Below are positions 1-11,172 of a stretch of DNA of 64,000 nt, in pieces; positions within the stretch are counted from its first letter, which is position 1, and every line of letters starts with the position of its first letter. This DNA is from Takifugu bimaculatus (lineage: Eukaryota; Chordata; Actinopteri; Tetraodontiformes; Tetraodontidae), in assembly GCA_004026145.2 (NCBI GenBank), contig CP034980.1, positions 11,697,649 to 11,761,648 on the forward strand, written 5' to 3'. Under the pieces are notes generated by a model. The model was not told the DNA's origin, did no database searches, and saw only the letters and a program-made list of their open reading frames with translations. The translations under genes were made by a program, and so were the position numbers.

Positions 1-3000
1 CTGCATTGCTGGCTCCCTGTTGCTTCTATCAGCTCTGCGATATCTTTCACAGGACAACTAATTAAACAATAATCATCACAACACAAGGTGAATTTAACAG
101 ACTCATCTTAGCAAAGCCAATCATTTCAGCTTCTAATTGCGTGTGCCAAGTTGCTGAGCAGATTTATTCCATGTTTCTGTTTAAGGTGAGGCTCCAGGAA
201 TTCCACTGGCTTGGAGCGCCAGACCCCGGCTTAGTAAACAGAGAGCATTAAAGTGATAAAACCGCGATGTGGGTTCATTTTCTCTCTCCGTTTTTGACAC
301 ACAGGAAGGGATTTGACGTTCCAGGTGACTGTTGTGCCCCATCAAGGGAGCCATGGAATAATTTGAGAAACCACTGGGAAATGGTGCTAGACTCTGAGTG
401 CAAACACACTGGGAACAGCACGGGCAGACAGGTAGACATATAATCATTGAAGTTTTCAAGTTCTGCATTCCCACTCTTCTCTGTTTGAGGTGATAACTCC
501 TTGCAGTGGAATTGCAGAATTACGAAGCTATGGCTGCAAAATACAAGACGTGGACTATTTCTCATACACGTACATGCCTGTTAAACCTTCCACTTAGCGA
601 CTATAAGACAAATGAAACTACTTTTCCTGCAATATCATTTGAATTTCTTATCACAGCGGATTACAAAGATGCTGGCACAAAGAGTTGGGAGAGAGAGAGT
701 CACAGGGAGGGGAGGAGGCAACAGCAAAGTGTACTGAACAGAATAAGCTGCATATCTTTAAGGCACAGCTAGTTAATATTTAAAGCCATTTATAACCTTT
801 CATAGTGTGGGTCTTCAGTAGGAAATTAATCTTGCATGAAGGGTGATTTCTGTGACAAATTAGAAGGTTCCACAGAATGACTGTCGCTAATACACATTCA
901 CCTCTTTCTCATTCAGGGTAAAGGATGTGGAGGATCTGGGTGTGACTGCCAGAAATGAATGCCAGAGGGATCCCGCACTGAAACATCACTTATAGCTATC
1001 AAGACAGAAAGAATAGGTTCATGGTTCCAAGTGTGGAGTCTTCCGATAGCAAAACCTGGAGTTGATCTTCAAACATCTCCTGATGTATGTATACGTTAAA
1101 CACCTCTGTATCCCACACAGGCTTCGCCCTCTACTGGGCTCCTTGGCCATTACCTTCTGCAAGCTTTCTCATTGGATGTTCATCTAAAACACAAGATGAA
1201 GTCACCATCGAAGCAAGCAATGGTATATCGAACTAAAGGACTATATTTTTTTGAGGGCATCAGTTCCTGTTATCTTGTACTTTCTCCATTGACGTCAGAT
1301 GATTAACACAGTCCAATAAAGGTTGGAGCCTCTGTGGCTGAAAGTGTGACTTTGCTTGGGAAACGTAATGTTCATGATAGTGTTTACAGATGACATCATG
1401 TGTTGTATATCAGCTATTCTTTGTTTTGCTGTTGTACAGACAGTTTTCTCCTTCTGTTGGAGGCAATTAAACAAGCTCGGACTGTTCAAAAAGTTCACCT
1501 AATTCAGAGATTTACTCAGGAATAGAACGAGTGAATGAATTACAAACAGTGATAGCAGGTGATTTTTTTTTTTGAGAAATTCATTATTTTTCTTTTGGGA
1601 TTTTTTTTTTCCATAAGCATAGGTGTATAATTCCTCCCCAAAAACACTCATTCTAAATTTTAAAATGATGATTTAGGTATCTCAGTGGCACAATTGAAAA
1701 CTTTATGTTAGTCACCATTAATAGTGAAGAAAAATCTGTCAAGATTCAAAGATGAAGAGATAGGAACCTTTCACTTTGCCGATGTAATGTACATGGAAAC
1801 TGTTTAGCTGGTGACGCGCACAAAGAATAAAAGCTGACATCTGACATAAATTGTTACTGACATAATTTACTTTAGAGCCCAGACAACTTTCACTTTTTTC
1901 GAATACAAATCTCAGAAAAGTTGTGTATCAGTCACGTTAATACTCAGCGGAAGAAAAGAAAAATGAAGTTGTCTTTGAACACATACTGAATGAAAGGGAT
2001 GAATTAATTGAACAAATATGTGACTTGACAGTCACTTTGTATTATTGCATGAGGGTACATTGCTGTTATTCGGCTTGTTTTTTTAATAACACACAAGAAA
2101 CAGGTTTTATTTGGCCGTACAATGAACACATAGACAGACATTAAGGGAGAGGCGCCATTTTATTATTTACTTATTTCATTTGCTATTTTATTGCACATCA
2201 GTTATGGATAGACAACAGCTAACAATAGCATTTCCTCTATATCTTATACACACAAACAAGCAGGTCGCTTGGATAAGTTTTCTGTTTGTTTTTCACAGTA
2301 TTGCTGTATTTTGGAATTTAGGTGGACTTTAGTATACTGTTTGGTAAAATTTGACAGGGCTGCTGCAGTTTTTACAGTAGATAAGCTGACCTCTGACCTT
2401 TTTCTTTGCGTTAAGGTAGACCCAGTAAGATACAAGTAGGATGATGTAGATCCTATCAAAAATCTGTAGGAGGTTGCCAGGGAGAGAATGGTCATAGCAT
2501 CTGGGAAACGTAGCTCTTAAAATGTGGAAAAAATAATATTAGATGCATGTTTAGGCCCTCCATCAGGTCTTTGAATTTTGCTGTACCGTTGTGTTTAAAG
2601 TCGTTATTGTTCCTGCCTCTTCTTTTCCGGATGGTGTGAAGGAATGCAATTTCAAGCACTTCACTTGAACATTCCAACAATTTGTGCTATGCTTAAACAT
2701 TTTCTCTCCCTAACTCGCATATTCTCCTCTACCCCAGTCTCTGACAAAGTGAGAGGAAACCTCTTCATGTCCTTTTTGTATGTCTATTTTTTATTCAGCT
2801 TGCCGCCCTCCTCCTCCGGTTGTCTTTCACAACATATAAAGCACGCTCCGGTCTATACTGCACTTCCTCAACCTATTCTTTCTCTCTCATTGTTCGCCAG
2901 CTGTTATGCAATTTTGCAACTTCCTTGCTTCTTGTTTTGGTATTTTCACTTATTTTTTTCCCAGATGAGAAAACTTAATATTTGACGAAAAGTCACTGCA

Positions 3001-5051
3001 TGAGTGCAAAAGTTCGGGAACTGGGAACCTGAACAATGTGTCTTCAAAGACAGTGACAAAGCAATATTCATTAATATGAAGATAGGCAGCATGTTTGTAC
3101 AGGAAGCAGTACATCACCCTGTTTTACAGTTTTTTTCTTTGCCCTTGTGTGTCAGTTGTCTACTGCTCCAGCCAAGCCAAACTAGATGGCTCTTAAGAAA
3201 GCTTGCTAGGTACCCAAATGGTCAATTCCATTCGGACTTGATCTAATGTGGGTTTTGAAGTGCCACAATAGAATTTGTAATAGTTCTGCATGGAAATCAG
3301 ACAAACATCCATGTCCCCTTAACTTTTAATCCATGACTTTTTTCTGGCCTCTTTACTCTTCAGCCTATTTCGATACTTTTTGCTTCCTGTCCTAAAAATA
3401 GATCCAAGGATAATTGGCCTGAAGATTGGATCCACTCGTTGTTGCCTCCTCTTTCCCACAGGCTACTCAGGCAGAGTGACTTTACATTTCATTGAGCTCA
3501 GCAAGCTCTCATATCTCTCTTTGTATTTTCAGTTTAATGGCAGAACCATGTGCAAAAGGACTCAAGAGGTGCATCCATATTGTGTATTGAGGGAAGTCAT
3601 TATTTATCTGTACTCTACAGCAAATCTTTGTAATAAATCACTTAGGCTCTATAAATGTACAGAAAAACAATCAAACTGAATCCAGTCAGCACTGATAGTG
3701 CCCCCTGCCATCTCACAGCAAGAAGCTTCATTAACAGACGATATCTGGAGGTGGTGGTAGCGTTTTGAAGGACTGGCAGGATACAGTAACACTACATTTC
3801 CATTTATACCAGCGATAACTACCATTCCACGGAATGTTTGTGTTTCCACTTATAGCGCCGTGGTGCAGGTTTGAATATTCTTTGTGGAATCGGCTGGTGC
3901 TCTGCACTGCAGAGAATACACAAGGTTGTTTTTTCAGCATCACATCAGACACAAGGCAGACAATTCCTGGTAGTTTTGTGGCTGTCAAACAAGCCTAAAG
4001 CAGTTTCTGATGGTCTCACGTATTCTGATCTTTTAGAAATCTTAATTAGCAATTTTGCAGGTAACAGATCAAAGATTGCTTAGTTTTTTTAAATTTTATT
4101 GTCCCTAGCCAACACCCTCCTCGGGCCTGAACTATTCATTCCCCAGCCTCCTCTTCCACGTCCGATGGAGAGGACAGAGGGGATATGTATCCGTTCCAGT
4201 GTGTTTTTGTTCTAGATTGCGGTCTCCTCCATGCTGGACGTACCTGAAAGGCACCTCAGAGAGATTTTAACTGTACTGTTGTGCAACACAATGATTTCTT
4301 TGCAATACTCATTGCCAATGTTCTTCCTAATAACAACTAATGATAATCTATTTATGAAGAGTAGTTAGGTGCTTATTATGCTCATACTTTCTTCATTATT
4401 GTTGTTACTGAAACACATTATTACATCTTTTCACATATTCAAAAAGGTCATAAATGCCTCTTGTGCGTTGTGGTTCTGTCACTTTAAATGTATCAAGAAA
4501 ATGTGAATTAATTTAATTACGAGAGTAAGGAAAACATTCAGTGTACAGTACATTACTATATTAACTGTATGTAAATGTGTGTTTGCAGTCCATCTATGTA
4601 TCATGTGAGTAAGCAAGCTTTAAGTAAGCTTTCTGATCTGCTTAGAATATTAATATTGAACTGAAAAAAAAACATCCTTTGCTTGGGTAACTGTGAAATA
4701 AGTCTAAAAAAAATGCCTAGCCTTTTTTTTATAAACCTTTTTAGCATCACATCTTTCAACGATAGCTGCATGTACTTTTAAATGGAAATGGGAAGTGTTA
4801 ACGTTGTTATCTGCATGTAATTGTCAGAAACCTGCTTCAACGCTTTTCTTTTCAGGCAGACTGTAACACTTGTACATCTGCGCATGTTCCTGCTTTGAAG
4901 AACGTAGACATTAGTCACAGTCTAGCAGACAGGAAAGCATTTGAGGTCATGGTGTGATACAAGTAGTGCAGCAACCTTTCTCCCAGAGACAGAAGCAGAT
5001 GTAGGAGAAGCCACTTGGTTTATTCAAAATAACAAATTAAAAGTTACTTTT
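1..5051. other. AT-rich non-coding stretch, no gene seen
   Basis: I see no exon, RNA gene or recognisable mobile element here. The longest open frame (2644-2985, plus, 113 codons) has a low-complexity hydrophobic and serine-rich translation and no family resemblance I know. Short T runs lie near 1563-1574 and 1600. A possible CTCF-like core lies at 3696-3713 on the minus strand. Confidence 0.6.
3696..3713 (-). promoter_or_regulatory. Possible CTCF-like core motif
   Basis: Read on the minus strand, this segment contains AGGGGGCACTA preceded by GATGGC. The right half fits the vertebrate CTCF consensus (AGRKGGCRSY) completely. The left half (CCASY) matches only in its last two positions. One motif of this length is expected by chance now and then in 64 kb, so this is a weak call. 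Confidence 0.2.
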
Positions 5052-5165
5052 GTGGGTGGCATGGTGGTGCAGTGTTGATGGCAGTCCCAAAAAGATTCTT
5101 GAAGTTTTCTATGTGAAATGGCCCTGGAGAATTGCCTCTGGGTACCGTGGAGATGTATTCTTGCT
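5052..5165 (+). mobile_element. Fish retroelement tail fragment (GGTGGTGCAGTG type)
   Basis: The segment opens with TGGCATGGTGGTGCAGTG and continues with diverged matches to what I remember of a very common teleost repeat that reads roughly 'gtggtgcagtgg...gcctcacagcaagaaggttc...ggcctttctgtgtggag'. It is heavily decayed and lacks the later part of the consensus. The minus-strand open frame that covers it (5044-5331) is antisense to the repeat and not a gene. Classification rests on recall of the family, not on a search. Confidence 0.55.
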
Positions 5166-6279
5166 TCTCACCTGCTGGGATAGATTTGTTCTTAAGGAAC
5201 AAGATTAAATAACCTGTTAGGAAGACACTCACCGACAGCAGAAAACAGAAAATCAGAGATCTTTCATCCAATTTTTTGATATAATTCCACCAAACACCTG
5301 ACAGGACATGGGCACATGACACAAATGGCAATCATGGAACTTTTAAAATAAGTAATATAATGTGGAATACAAGATGTGAAAACACAGCATGATTAACAAA
5401 TGCAGTTGGACGACTCTCCTGCCTGACTTACTTAATCCCTCCGGCACCTCCTTTCTCTTAAAATGTGCTCCTTCCCTGACATTTCATCGATCTCCACTCA
5501 CGCTATTGTTTAATGTGGTCCAAGAAGCCACAGTAGGTAGGCTGTGAATATGAGCTAATCAATATTTTTCCTCTCCCATTTCCCCACCTCACCCTTAATG
5601 CTAAACCTTTCCACTTGTGCCCCCGCTACACCAAATCATGGACTTATCAATATACATTTACTGGGGGCTCCCACATGTCTGACGGCGCGGTCATTCTGAG
5701 GGCTCTGCCTGATTGGACAGGGCAGGAATGAAAGGCTGTCTTGTTAGTCTCGTCAGGTATTTTTAGCATTTAGCCATTTGCAACGGCCATTGATTTGATC
5801 CTGGGCACACAGGGATAAAAGGGACAATATATATCACATTTTCACCTGCTCTTTCCATCCCTGGTCATGTTATTGTACTGCCTGCAGCGGCACTAAATCT
5901 GGTCAGCTGACTGTAATGACTGGAAAATGAAATAGAGGTCAACGGTGGAGGCGGTGCACTGGGTCCTCAAGCAGCTGATCAATATGGTGCTCGGATTTGC
6001 TTGGTCACATGAAGTAGCATATCTAATATGCCCTGAACTCATCAATGCTTGGCCCGTATTACTTAATTAATTCAATATGTTTCAAGTAACTTTCCTGATT
6101 CATTAACATTAAGGAGATGTGGCCTTTGCTCCATTCTCTCTCTAATTCATGATTCTGATATAGAGTCTCCTTGAAAACATGATGTTCAATTAAGGAGGAA
6201 AAAATGCTCTGCTGTGTTATTGATCATTGTAATTGATTAACTGGATGAGGCCGACACAAATAGAAAAACAATATGCCGC
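5166..6279. other. Non-coding; possible conserved non-coding element at about 5740-6250
   Basis: There is no coding signal and no repeat I recognise. The part from about 6050 to 6245 has closely spaced homeodomain-type cores, such as CTTAATTAATTC, CTAATTCATGATT, CAATTAAGG and GTAATTGATTAAC. Its low-repeat, TAAT-rich texture resembles vertebrate conserved non-coding elements, but conservation cannot be judged from one sequence. Confidence 0.25.
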
Positions 6280-6412
6280 ATTCCGTACAGCAGGATGCAG
6301 TAGCTGCCCTGGCACGTGTGTGTGTGTGTGTGTATTTTCTCTCCACTTGTTCTTATTTCTGTGTATCAAATATCACATTCCATACAGCAGGATGCAGTAG
6401 CTGCCCTGGCAC

Positions 6413-6457
<45 letters not shown>

Positions 6458-6500
6458 ATTTTCTCTCCACTTGTTCTTATTTCTGTGTATCAAATATCAC
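6280..6500. repeat. 97-bp tandem duplication with expanded GT/poly-G tract
   Basis: Copy 1 is 6280-6376 (97 bp) and copy 2 is 6377-6500 (124 bp). Both begin ATTCC(G/A)TACAGCAGGATGCAG and end TGTGTATCAAATATCAC, with one substitution seen in the first ten bases and almost no other change. The extra length of copy 2 is entirely in the middle. Copy 1 has a plain GT tract (about 6315-6332), while copy 2 has a shorter GT tract (6413-6426) followed by 30 consecutive G (6427-6456). The frames that read through both copies are artefacts of the duplication. Confidence 0.95.
6427..6456 (+). repeat. Poly-G run of 30
   Basis: Thirty G residues in a row, directly after a GT tract, in the second copy of the 97-bp duplication. 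On the plus strand such a run can form G-quadruplexes. Its exact length is likely to vary between individuals and to be error-prone in sequencing. Confidence 0.95.
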
Positions 6501-8829
6501 AGCTTGTCGTGCCAACACCGTCTCTGTGAGTTTACATCAGTAAACTGCTAATTAGAAACAGCATGTTAAATAGATGCACTAATGGCTGCATTGATTATGT
6601 TGCCAGATTTATGTAGTCAGATACATTATAGGATAAACTCCAATCAGTGTTTAGGCTGCAAAAATCCTGGGTTAAATGAAAACATATAAATTGTATATTC
6701 AGCTGATATTTCAAGCTGCTTCTTAGCCATGAATGCTTCAATTATACAGTTTTATACATCTCTTTATATAAAATTAATTTTCTACAACAAAAACCTAATT
6801 AGCGGGCCTATAGGGTGGATGGCTGGATGGACAGACATGTATAATAAATATCCTATTACTTTTTTATTTGTCAGTTTCCACATATCTGTGCAAAAGTTCT
6901 AATGCAAGCGGCTCCCAGAGGTGCAGTTCTCTGTCCTGACTGCTTCCACCGGTGTTCAGGAAACAACATGCAATCCGTTAAAGTATTTGTTTCCAAGAAA
7001 ACTCACCAATAAAAATGTTCTGCACACTACTTTCTTCAGCAACAGGATCAGTGAGGGAGTCCTCAGTGAAGCTTCCACATGCACGTTTGATCACTTTTCT
7101 GGGAAGTTATGAAGATACGGTAGAATAAAGAGGTGAATGTGTGCGCTAATATTGAACGAGCAAAACAGTGTATGTCAAATACCACAATAATAGAATAGTT
7201 AATTATTCAGAGATTGGACTTAAAGAGTGGCTTTAATTAAAATGTTTATATCATCCTTAGCAAACAGCTTCTGAACAACTACCTGTTTGTAGAATGGCTT
7301 CATTTCCTATTAAAAGAGTGTCCGTGGCAGGGTTGTCCTGCTCCGCCTGTTCCTGCTTCCCTGCTGTGCAGTTTGATGAGCCCATCAGCTGCAACACTAC
7401 AAGCTCCCCCTCATTAATTCGTGTATGGCCAAACAAGTAGCCAACCAAAAAAATCTGTTTTTCATTACCTTAAGAGCAGGTGTGCCTGTGGTGCAAACAC
7501 TGGTGGCATGAAATCAGAATTACCAGGGTCGTGATGACAGTACTGTCGTGTTGTGTGAAGGGTGTGTTCGACGTTAGAGTACACCTTGATCTGACATGTC
7601 TTTCTCCTGCGTGGGCTGCTTGTATTTCTGAACAACAACCTTTCAGCCTGATAGAATATGTAGATGAGGTCTGGAATTATTGCTGAAAATATAAGTTGTA
7701 TGTTGTATGACCCCAAAAACAAACGCCAACAGTCTTAGAGATTGGTGGACTTGCTGTTCGGGCGCAAAATTTGGGGGATTTTTACAAAAAATTTGCAAAA
7801 TTAGTTTTGAGTTTATGAGGCAATTTAACTTTGCCTAGCATCTATTTCTGATAGCTTACACTGGTAAGAGATAATTCTGATTGTGATGACAGTCGTTGGG
7901 AGCGGAGGGGAGTGATGTAGTTACGTATAGTGCTGGACAGCAACCTTTTCCATTAGTGACTGAAGAATTTTGAGTCCATGACAGGTCCGTTTGGAAAAAA
8001 AAAACTGTTCAGTTGTTAGCTAGCTCTTTTTGTGTAGCGATACACCAGCCCATACCTATTTAGTGTATTGACCTGCATGCAAAAAAAAACCAAAGTCCTG
8101 CATTAGTTAGGTAGCATAAAAATTAAATCACACGTCATCTGGGTGTGTTAGTTTAGTTAAAACTGCCCCAAAAAGGCTGAACGAAGTCAGAGCTCAGTTG
8201 TGAGTTGATTTGTGAGAGCAAATGGACAGCAAACTATCTTATGCAATCTTCGCCTGCGCTACATTTAGCTGATATCACTGACCTGGAAGCAGAAGCATTC
8301 CACTGAGTTGTTTCAAAACAGTCTGCTCTGAGTGTGTGTGCGTGTGTGTCTGTGTGTGTGTGCTAGCAACCTGTAGGAAATTAGTGCACCATGGCATACA
8401 GACAGTGGGCCAGGTACTGACTCATTAACTCGCCTATCCTTGCTATTAATGAAATTGTGACTGCTACCCTTGCTAAGATTTTTATAGATTGTTTTGTTGT
8501 GATGTAAAAGGTCAGCCTATGTGGCCCAAGAACAACAAAGTCAACCAGTGCAACTAGCCACCTAGCACAGGGTGGGGAAAGGGATCGACTGAACCTATTA
8601 TACGACTACTGCAAACTGCTTTATAAACAGAAAGTCCAGTTGCATAAAGTTTTCACGCCAATTGAGCGAGAAGTGGAGTCTGATTTACATGCACATGGAA
8701 ATGAACTTATTGCCAGTTTGACATAGCTGCTGGTGGGGTGCCGCCTACAGCCCTCACTCAACCCCTTGTGTCTAAAAAATACATAAGCTAACAATTGCCG
8801 TCAATAAACGTGCCAAAATGGAACTGGAT
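6501..8829. other. Non-coding stretch, no gene seen
   Basis: The open frames here are short and overlap on both strands (for example 7465-7722 minus and 7480-7686 plus), with no family resemblance. Apart from a TG tract at 8332-8362, I recognise no repeat or RNA gene. Confidence 0.6.
8332..8362. repeat. (TG)n microsatellite, interrupted
   Basis: Alternating T and G with single C interruptions at two places, about 31 bp in all. Confidence 0.9.
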
Positions 8830-9040
8830 GCAGACAAAACAGATGTTCTGGTAGCTGGGAAGGTGCCAGAATGCCTTCAGAGCATTGCTGAGGTACTCTT
8901 GAGCAAGGCACTGGACCTGCAAATGCTCATAGGCCCCTGGAGCAAACTGATAAGTCACCCAGGGGTGGACCCTGCCTTAGCCCGTTATATACCCTCCCTG
9001 TGACCCCAAATGGGATAAAGTGGTCAAGTGTAGCAACTCC
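8830..9040 (+). mobile_element. Fish SINE/LINE 3'-tail fragment
   Basis: The first part carries TGCTGAGGTACTCTTGAGCAAGGCACTGGACC split by small changes. It resembles the 'gccaaggtgcccttgagcaaggcac' segment of several fish retroelements. The second part (about 8940-9035) reads GTCACCCAGGGGTGGACCCTGCC, then TGACCCCAAATGGGATAAAG in separate blocks. This fits the common 'gtccagggtgtaccctgcctctcgccc...gaccctaaatgggataaag' LINE tail. The plus-strand open frame at 8818-9003 is this repeat read through, not a gene. Confidence 0.5.
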
Positions 9041-11059
9041 CAAGAGGAGAATATTGTGTACCTCCTATTTTTGCAGCTTCTTTCATGGATCAGCAATTTT
9101 AGACTGCATACAGTTGGAAAGTGGAAATAGGAACTTTGCTTCTGCGCAGGATAATGGTGTAGAATTTCTCTTTTTTTTAGCTTTGCTAATTTATTGATTT
9201 GCTAGAATTGTTTGAGTGGAACCATTAATATGAATCTTGTGTCAAACAAATCCTAAAGACATGATTTTCTCTACAGGCTCTGGTACAGCCACCTTGGTAT
9301 TCCAACCACAATCGGACACAATACCTCCTCGACGTCGGCAGGGTCTTCACAACAAGGTGGTTGAGGTGCTCGTGTCGCTGTTTTCCTATTTAAGATGAAG
9401 CATTCAAAAGAAATCAGAAATGTACCGCAGATACATGATTCATACCTTAAATCTATAAAACAAATATCACAGCCATACACATTAGCTTTACTTATAGACA
9501 TTTTTGGAGGCCATAATAAAACTGGGTGTTTTTTTGACAGCCATTTTCTAGAATGTATTTTCACTTTTAGGCATTCGTGCATGAAAAGATCGTGTGTTAC
9601 TGAGAATCTTTCACTGCTCAATCAAAGGAAACTAAAACTTTATGGAGAAGAATGTATCACCCATTGCCATAAAATGCTAAAAATCCCTGCATGTGGTTTG
9701 ATGTGGGTATATACCATTCAAGCCTCCTTTCTGCTTCTCTGCATCCCACTGAAATTCTAACAGCTGAGTAATTCAACTGGAAATGTTTCAAACAGAAGAT
9801 GAGAAAGAATTAAATCTACAACAATGCCTTCAAGTCGATCCATTAGAATAAGGAATATTTGCTTGTGACTTTATGGAGTTTCATCAGAGGTTGTGTTTAA
9901 CTCACAATCCCATTACAGAAATCACAAATAAATCTTCCTCTGCAGGAAAAGAACGATTCCTCTCAGCCAGAGAAAACTGCCTCGGTCCCACAGAGATTAT
10001 AGCATCGTCAGTACACATCTCGGCAACAAACTCACTCAATAAGAGCTAATTATTGTAAGAAACAGTACAGTCAGTTCCTTCAGTTCGCCTAATGACTGAT
10101 GCTGGTGGTCATGTAGGTACAAAGACCCTAGGGATTCGGGATGAAACAGGGGAGCGGGACTTTATTAAACTGATGAAAGAGCTTGACAGTAAATCCAATT
10201 CAGCTGTGGCCCAGCCAGAATTATTGCTTTTCTGCTTCCTTGCTGGCATTATCTGAGTGTGTTTTGCACCCAGGGAGCCATTTAGGTGGTTGGGAAAATA
10301 AATTCTGATAGCAATAGGTATCACAGGGCAATAATGCTTAAACATGTCTATCCTATGTCCGACCTTTTTCATTAATAACATTGAGTTTCCCCAGCTTAGT
10401 TCTACACATTGATGGACATTTTTTTGAATAGAGACACTCCGCCAGCTCTTTCTTTCTCTTGTTCTCCTTTGTTTTCACAGTAAATGGCTTTTGGAGTTAA
10501 TAATGAATGTGTTCATAAGAAGCTGGAACTTGCTTTGAGCTAAATGAAACACTTGGTTTAAACTCAATGAGTGACCTTTCCTTATTTCTGAAAAATGCTG
10601 GGTCACATCTGGTTCCCCATCTCTTTCCTTATGGGTGTAGGAGAGTGTAGTGAAACAACCATGTTTTGTATTGAGTCTTGAAAAGGGCTAAATTAGGATG
10701 AGGGTGCAGAGAACCGGCTAATTTAGTGAAAATAGGAGAGGGAAAATATCCCTCTGACCGAGTGTCGTGTCATGTAACATCTCTTTTGACTAAATATCTA
10801 CATTTTATTTTAATCTGATGTAAATTTGAGAAGTGGAATTAAAGCAATTTTCAAACATTAAATTGTTTCAAAAAATAGTGCTACAGAATAATTCTCAAGG
10901 TCTTTGACAGTCAGCAGCTGCCTGTATGTAGCATAAATATTTTTCTCTCGATATTTTTCTGTTTTTGGCATGTTTGTTTTTACAAATGTCAAATCAACAT
11001 GTAAAAATATGCAAAAGCACTGTACAGCCATGCACTTGCTTTAAGCACTATTGTAGGTG

Positions 11060-11063
<4 letters not shown>
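9041..11063. other. Non-coding stretch, no gene seen
   Basis: Two opposed open frames (9271-9621 minus, 116 codons; 9395-9760 plus, 121 codons) overlap each other. They have no recognisable domain, no obvious splice context and no bias that favours either. I see no RNA gene or clear repeat. Confidence 0.55.

Positions 11064-11090
<27 letters not shown>
11064..11090. repeat. (TA)n microsatellite
   Basis: About 27 bp of uninterrupted TA. A second, shorter TA-rich stretch follows at about 11151-11172, so the 110 bp between 11064 and 11172 are bounded by self-complementary tracts. Confidence 0.9.
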
Positions 11091-11094
<4 letters not shown>

Positions 11095-11172
11095 TTATAA
11101 TGATGTAATGGATATTGGGAATGACTTATACCAGATGTGAAATAAAAAAAACATATATAATATATATATATT

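Noticed and set aside
5044..5331. 95-codon minus frame with a hydrophobic segment (possible membrane protein)
   Set aside because: Its N- to C-terminal course runs antisense into a recognised fish retroelement tail, and nothing supports an exon.
9271..9760. Two overlapping opposed frames of 116 and 121 codons
   Set aside because: Neither strand shows a domain or codon pattern that favours it. Overlap of open frames on both strands in AT-rich DNA is common by chance.
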